A stretch of DNA of 64,000 nt, from assembly GCA_028688995.1 (NCBI GenBank), contig JAQTXB010000003.1, forward strand, positions 186,001 through 250,000, read 5' to 3'. This document shows positions 61,851 through 64,000 of this stretch, in pieces; within the stretch, counting starts at the first letter, position 1; the number at the start of each line of letters is the position of its first letter. The stretch is from Aliarcobacter sp. (GTDB taxonomy: Bacteria; Campylobacterota; Campylobacteria; Campylobacterales; Arcobacteraceae). The translations under genes were made by a program, and so were the position numbers. Under the pieces are notes generated by a model that had not been told where the DNA came from, searched no databases, and was given only the letters and a program-made list of their open reading frames with translations.

Positions 61851-63050
61851 TTATTTCTCAATTCCTGATACAATTTTATAAGTATCATTTGCAATAACGA
61901 ACTCTTCATTTGTAGGAATAACAAAGATTCTAGCAGCTGAACTATTTGTAGCAATGTCTCTAGCAACAGATCTTCTTTTGTTATTTTTTGTAGGGTCAAT
62001 GATTAATCCCATTCCATCAAGACCAGCACAAACAATCTCTCTGATTAACGATGAATTTTCACCAATTCCACCTGTGAAACATAATGCATCAACACCATCA
62101 AGTGCTGCAACATAAGCTCCAACATATTTTTTAATATTATATGCAACCATTTCAACAGCTAATCTACATCTATCATCACCATCTTGCATACCTTGTAAAA
62201 CTTCTCTTAAATCTGATGATTTTCCAGAAATTCCTAAAATACCAGATTTTTTGTTCATAATATCCATAATTTGGTCAATATCAAGACCTTCTTGTTTCAT
62301 CATATATGAAACTGCACCTGCACCAACATCTCCACATCTTGTTCCCATCATTAAACCTTGAACAGGAGTAAGACCCATAGAAGTATCAATACATTTACCA
62401 TTTAATACAGCACTTACAGAAGAACCATTTCCTAAGTGACAAACAATAACTCTTGTATTATGTTTTTTATCTAACATTCCTCTTGCTTCATTTGATACAA
62501 AGTAGTGACTTGTTCCATGGAAACCATATTTTCTAATACCATGTTTTGCATATTGCTCATAAGGTAATGCATACATATAAGCATAATCAGGCATAGTTTG
62601 GTGGAATGCAGTATCAAATACAGCAACATTTGGTTTACCAGGCATTAATTCTTGACAAATTTCCATACCCATGATATTTGCAGGATTGTGTAAAGGAGCT
62701 AATGGAATTAATTCTTTCATTTTTTCTATAACTCTTGGAGTTACCATAACAGATGAAGCGAACTCTTCTCCACCATGAACAGCTCTATGTCCAATAGCAT
62801 CAATATCATCAATAGAATTAATAACTTTACCTTCACTCTCAACTAATGTTTTTAATACTAATTCAATAGCTTCTTTATGAGTTGGCATTGAAACTTCTAA
62901 AGTTAATTTGTTTTCACCAAATTCATGTTTTAAAACTCCATCAATTCCAATTCTTTCACATAAACCAGTAGCTAAAACTTCTTTTGAAACTGGATTCATT
63001 AATTGATACTTTAGAGATGAGCTTCCTGCATTTAAAATAAATACTAACAT
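61851..63050 (-). CDS. ackA: Acetate kinase
   Basis: Interconverts acetyl phosphate + ADP and acetate + ATP. Motifs: LNAGSSSLKYQLM at the N-terminus, HRAVHGGEEF, FDTAFHQTMP, HGTSHYFVS and CHLGNGSSVSA. 399 residues, full length. Works with pta, located just upstream on the same strand (26 nt gap), for acetate activation or overflow. Confidence 0.97.
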   Translation of the reverse strand: MLVFILNAGSSSLKYQLMNPVSKEVLATGLCERIGIDGVLKHEFGENKLTLEVSMPTHKEAIELVLKTLVESEGKVINSIDDIDAIGHRAVHGGEEFASSVMVTPRVIEKMKELIPLAPLHNPANIMGMEICQELMPGKPNVAVFDTAFHQTMPDYAYMYALPYEQYAKHGIRKYGFHGTSHYFVSNEARGMLDKKHNTRVIVCHLGNGSSVSAVLNGKCIDTSMGLTPVQGLMMGTRCGDVGAGAVSYMMKQEGLDIDQIMDIMNKKSGILGISGKSSDLREVLQGMQDGDDRCRLAVEMVAYNIKKYVGAYVAALDGVDALCFTGGIGENSSLIREIVCAGLDGMGLIIDPTKNNKRRSVARDIATNSSAARIFVIPTNEEFVIANDTYKIVSGIEK

Positions 63051-63076
63051 AATACTTTCCTTTTTTTGAGTTTAAA

Positions 63077-64000
63077 TTATTTGATTTGAGTTGCTGTAAT
63101 TGCAACTAAGTTTGCTATATCTTCTACTGAACAACCTCTTGATAAGTCATTTACAGGTTGATTTAATCCTTGAACAATTGGTCCATGAGCTTCAGCTCCT
63201 GCAAATCTTTGAACAAGTTTATAACCAATGTTTCCAGATTGTAAATCAGGGAATACTAAAATATTTGCATGTCCTGCTACTTTTGAACCTGGTGCTTTTT
63301 TAGCTCCAATAGCTTCAACGATTGCAGCATCCGCTTGTAATTCACCATCAAAAGAGAAAGTTACATTTCTATCTTCAAGAATTTCACAAGCAAATTGAAC
63401 TTTATCAACTAATGGATGTTTTGCACTTCCTTTTGTAGAAAAAGATAACATTGCAACTCTTGGATCAAGTCCAACAACACTTGCAGCAGTTGCAGCAGTT
63501 GCACAAGCAATATCAGCTAATTGTTCTGCATTTGGTTCAGGAATTACAGCGCAATCTGCAAATAATATTAAACCATTATCACCAAATTTACCATCAGCAG
63601 TTTCCATAATAAATGTAGATGAAACTGTATTAATTCCAGGAGCTGTTTTAATAACTTGAATAGCAGCTTTTAAAACATCAGCTGTTGGAGAGTTTGAACC
63701 AGCAACTAATCCATCTGCATCACCAAGTCTTACCATCATACAACCAAAAAATCTTGGTTCAGTTGTCATAATTTCAGTAGCTTCTTCTTTTGAAAGATTT
63801 TTTGCTTTTCTTAACTCAACTAACTCATCGATGTATTTGTCTATGTTATCAAATTGCTTAGGATCAATTATAGTTGCACCCTCAATATTAGCGCCACATT
63901 TAGCTGCATCAGCTTTGATAGTTTCAACATTTCCAATTAGAACAATTTTCGCAGTCTTCTCTTCTAAAACTTGTTGAGCAGCTTTTAAAACTCTCTCATC
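63077..64000 (-). CDS. pta: Phosphate acetyltransferase, C-terminal part (runs off the right edge)
   Basis: The ORF track stops at an internal Met (63769), but the reading frame continues without a stop to base 64000. The added part reads like the family (ERVLKAAQQVLEEKTAKIVLIG and ELRKAKNLSKEEA). The visible 308 residues are the catalytic phosphotransacetylase domain: GLVAGSNSPTADVLKAAIQV, IKTAPG, FADCAVIPEPNAEQLADIA, AMLSFSTKGSAKHP, and NILVFPDLQSGNIGYKLVQR. It makes acetyl phosphate from acetyl-CoA. Upstream of ackA. The N-terminus lies outside the window. Confidence 0.95.
   Translation of the reverse strand, partial: DERVLKAAQQVLEEKTAKIVLIGNVETIKADAAKCGANIEGATIIDPKQFDNIDKYIDELVELRKAKNLSKEEATEIMTTEPRFFGCMMVRLGDADGLVAGSNSPTADVLKAAIQVIKTAPGINTVSSTFIMETADGKFGDNGLILFADCAVIPEPNAEQLADIACATAATAASVVGLDPRVAMLSFSTKGSAKHPLVDKVQFACEILEDRNVTFSFDGELQADAAIVEAIGAKKAPGSKVAGHANILVFPDLQSGNIGYKLVQRFAGAEAHGPIVQGLNQPVNDLSRGCSVEDIANLVAITATQIK

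Noticed and set aside
63077-63769. pta as a complete 230-aa gene, as listed in the ORF track
   Set aside because: The frame stays open to the window edge and the extra residues match the phosphotransacetylase domain, so 63769 is only an internal Met.

Overview
The window is AT-rich bacterial chromosomal DNA, and its gene content fits the Campylobacterota, most likely an Arcobacter-type genome. Pointers are the aminofutalosine deaminase-like amidohydrolase of the futalosine menaquinone route, a MutS with a C-terminal HNH domain (MutS7 type), Campylobacterota-type FolK, RlmH and DusB neighbourhoods, and a strong bias to TTA, AAA and ATA codons. No tRNA, rRNA, IS element, integrase or CRISPR array was found. 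Genes are packed tightly, often overlapping by 1 to 38 nt.

Layout. (1) 13-4229, minus: a coupled four-gene unit (MacB/LolC-type permease, LolD-type ATPase, a heme-copper oxidase subunit I-like protein whose active-site residues look like a nitric oxide reductase, and a polytopic membrane protein). (2) 4345-17272, plus: housekeeping genes (IMPase family, glmS, Na/Pi symporter, metK, accD, ThiE-like, rlmH, a membrane protein, dusB, prmA, ftsH). metK has a repeat-rich leader. (3) 17399-28370, plus: a histidine kinase without an obvious phospho-accepting His; leuA behind a strong promoter and a Leu-rich leader peptide; then a run of K+ channel, TrkA-like protein, DUF1538/P-II protein, thioredoxin, heme-binding protein and MutS7-HNH.

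(4) 28372-44121 is the accessory highlight: a quinohemoprotein amine dehydrogenase (QHNDH) locus with two complete qhpA-D-C-B modules in tandem, each with a divergent or adjacent AraC-type regulator, one porin in front, and a single downstream maturation and export set, qhpF-E-G. Both gamma-subunit precursors keep every residue known for the three Cys-Asp/Glu thioether cross-links and the cysteine tryptophylquinone, at identical positions after a 28-residue leader. Three near-identical 17-bp elements lie in front of the porin, qhpA1 and qhpA2, suggesting one regulon. The two qhpD genes share a 142-nt perfectly identical stretch, consistent with gene conversion. The inferred job is uptake of amines through the porin, oxidation in the periplasm by either of two QHNDH isoenzymes, and delivery of electrons to the cytochrome c pool.

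(5) 44158-55074, minus apart from one gene: a heme- and Cys-containing diguanylate cyclase, a his cluster (hisH, epimerase, hisA) with a possible small membrane ORF, a ComF-type phosphoribosyltransferase, lepA, two tandem OmpA-type proteins and prs. One plus-strand gene of unknown function (49381-49785) is enclosed by two large palindromic elements. (6) 55354-64000: a second porin, mnmA, folK, an Xaa-Pro peptidase, aroQ, the amidohydrolase, sppA, ackA and the C-terminal part of pta, which runs off the right edge.
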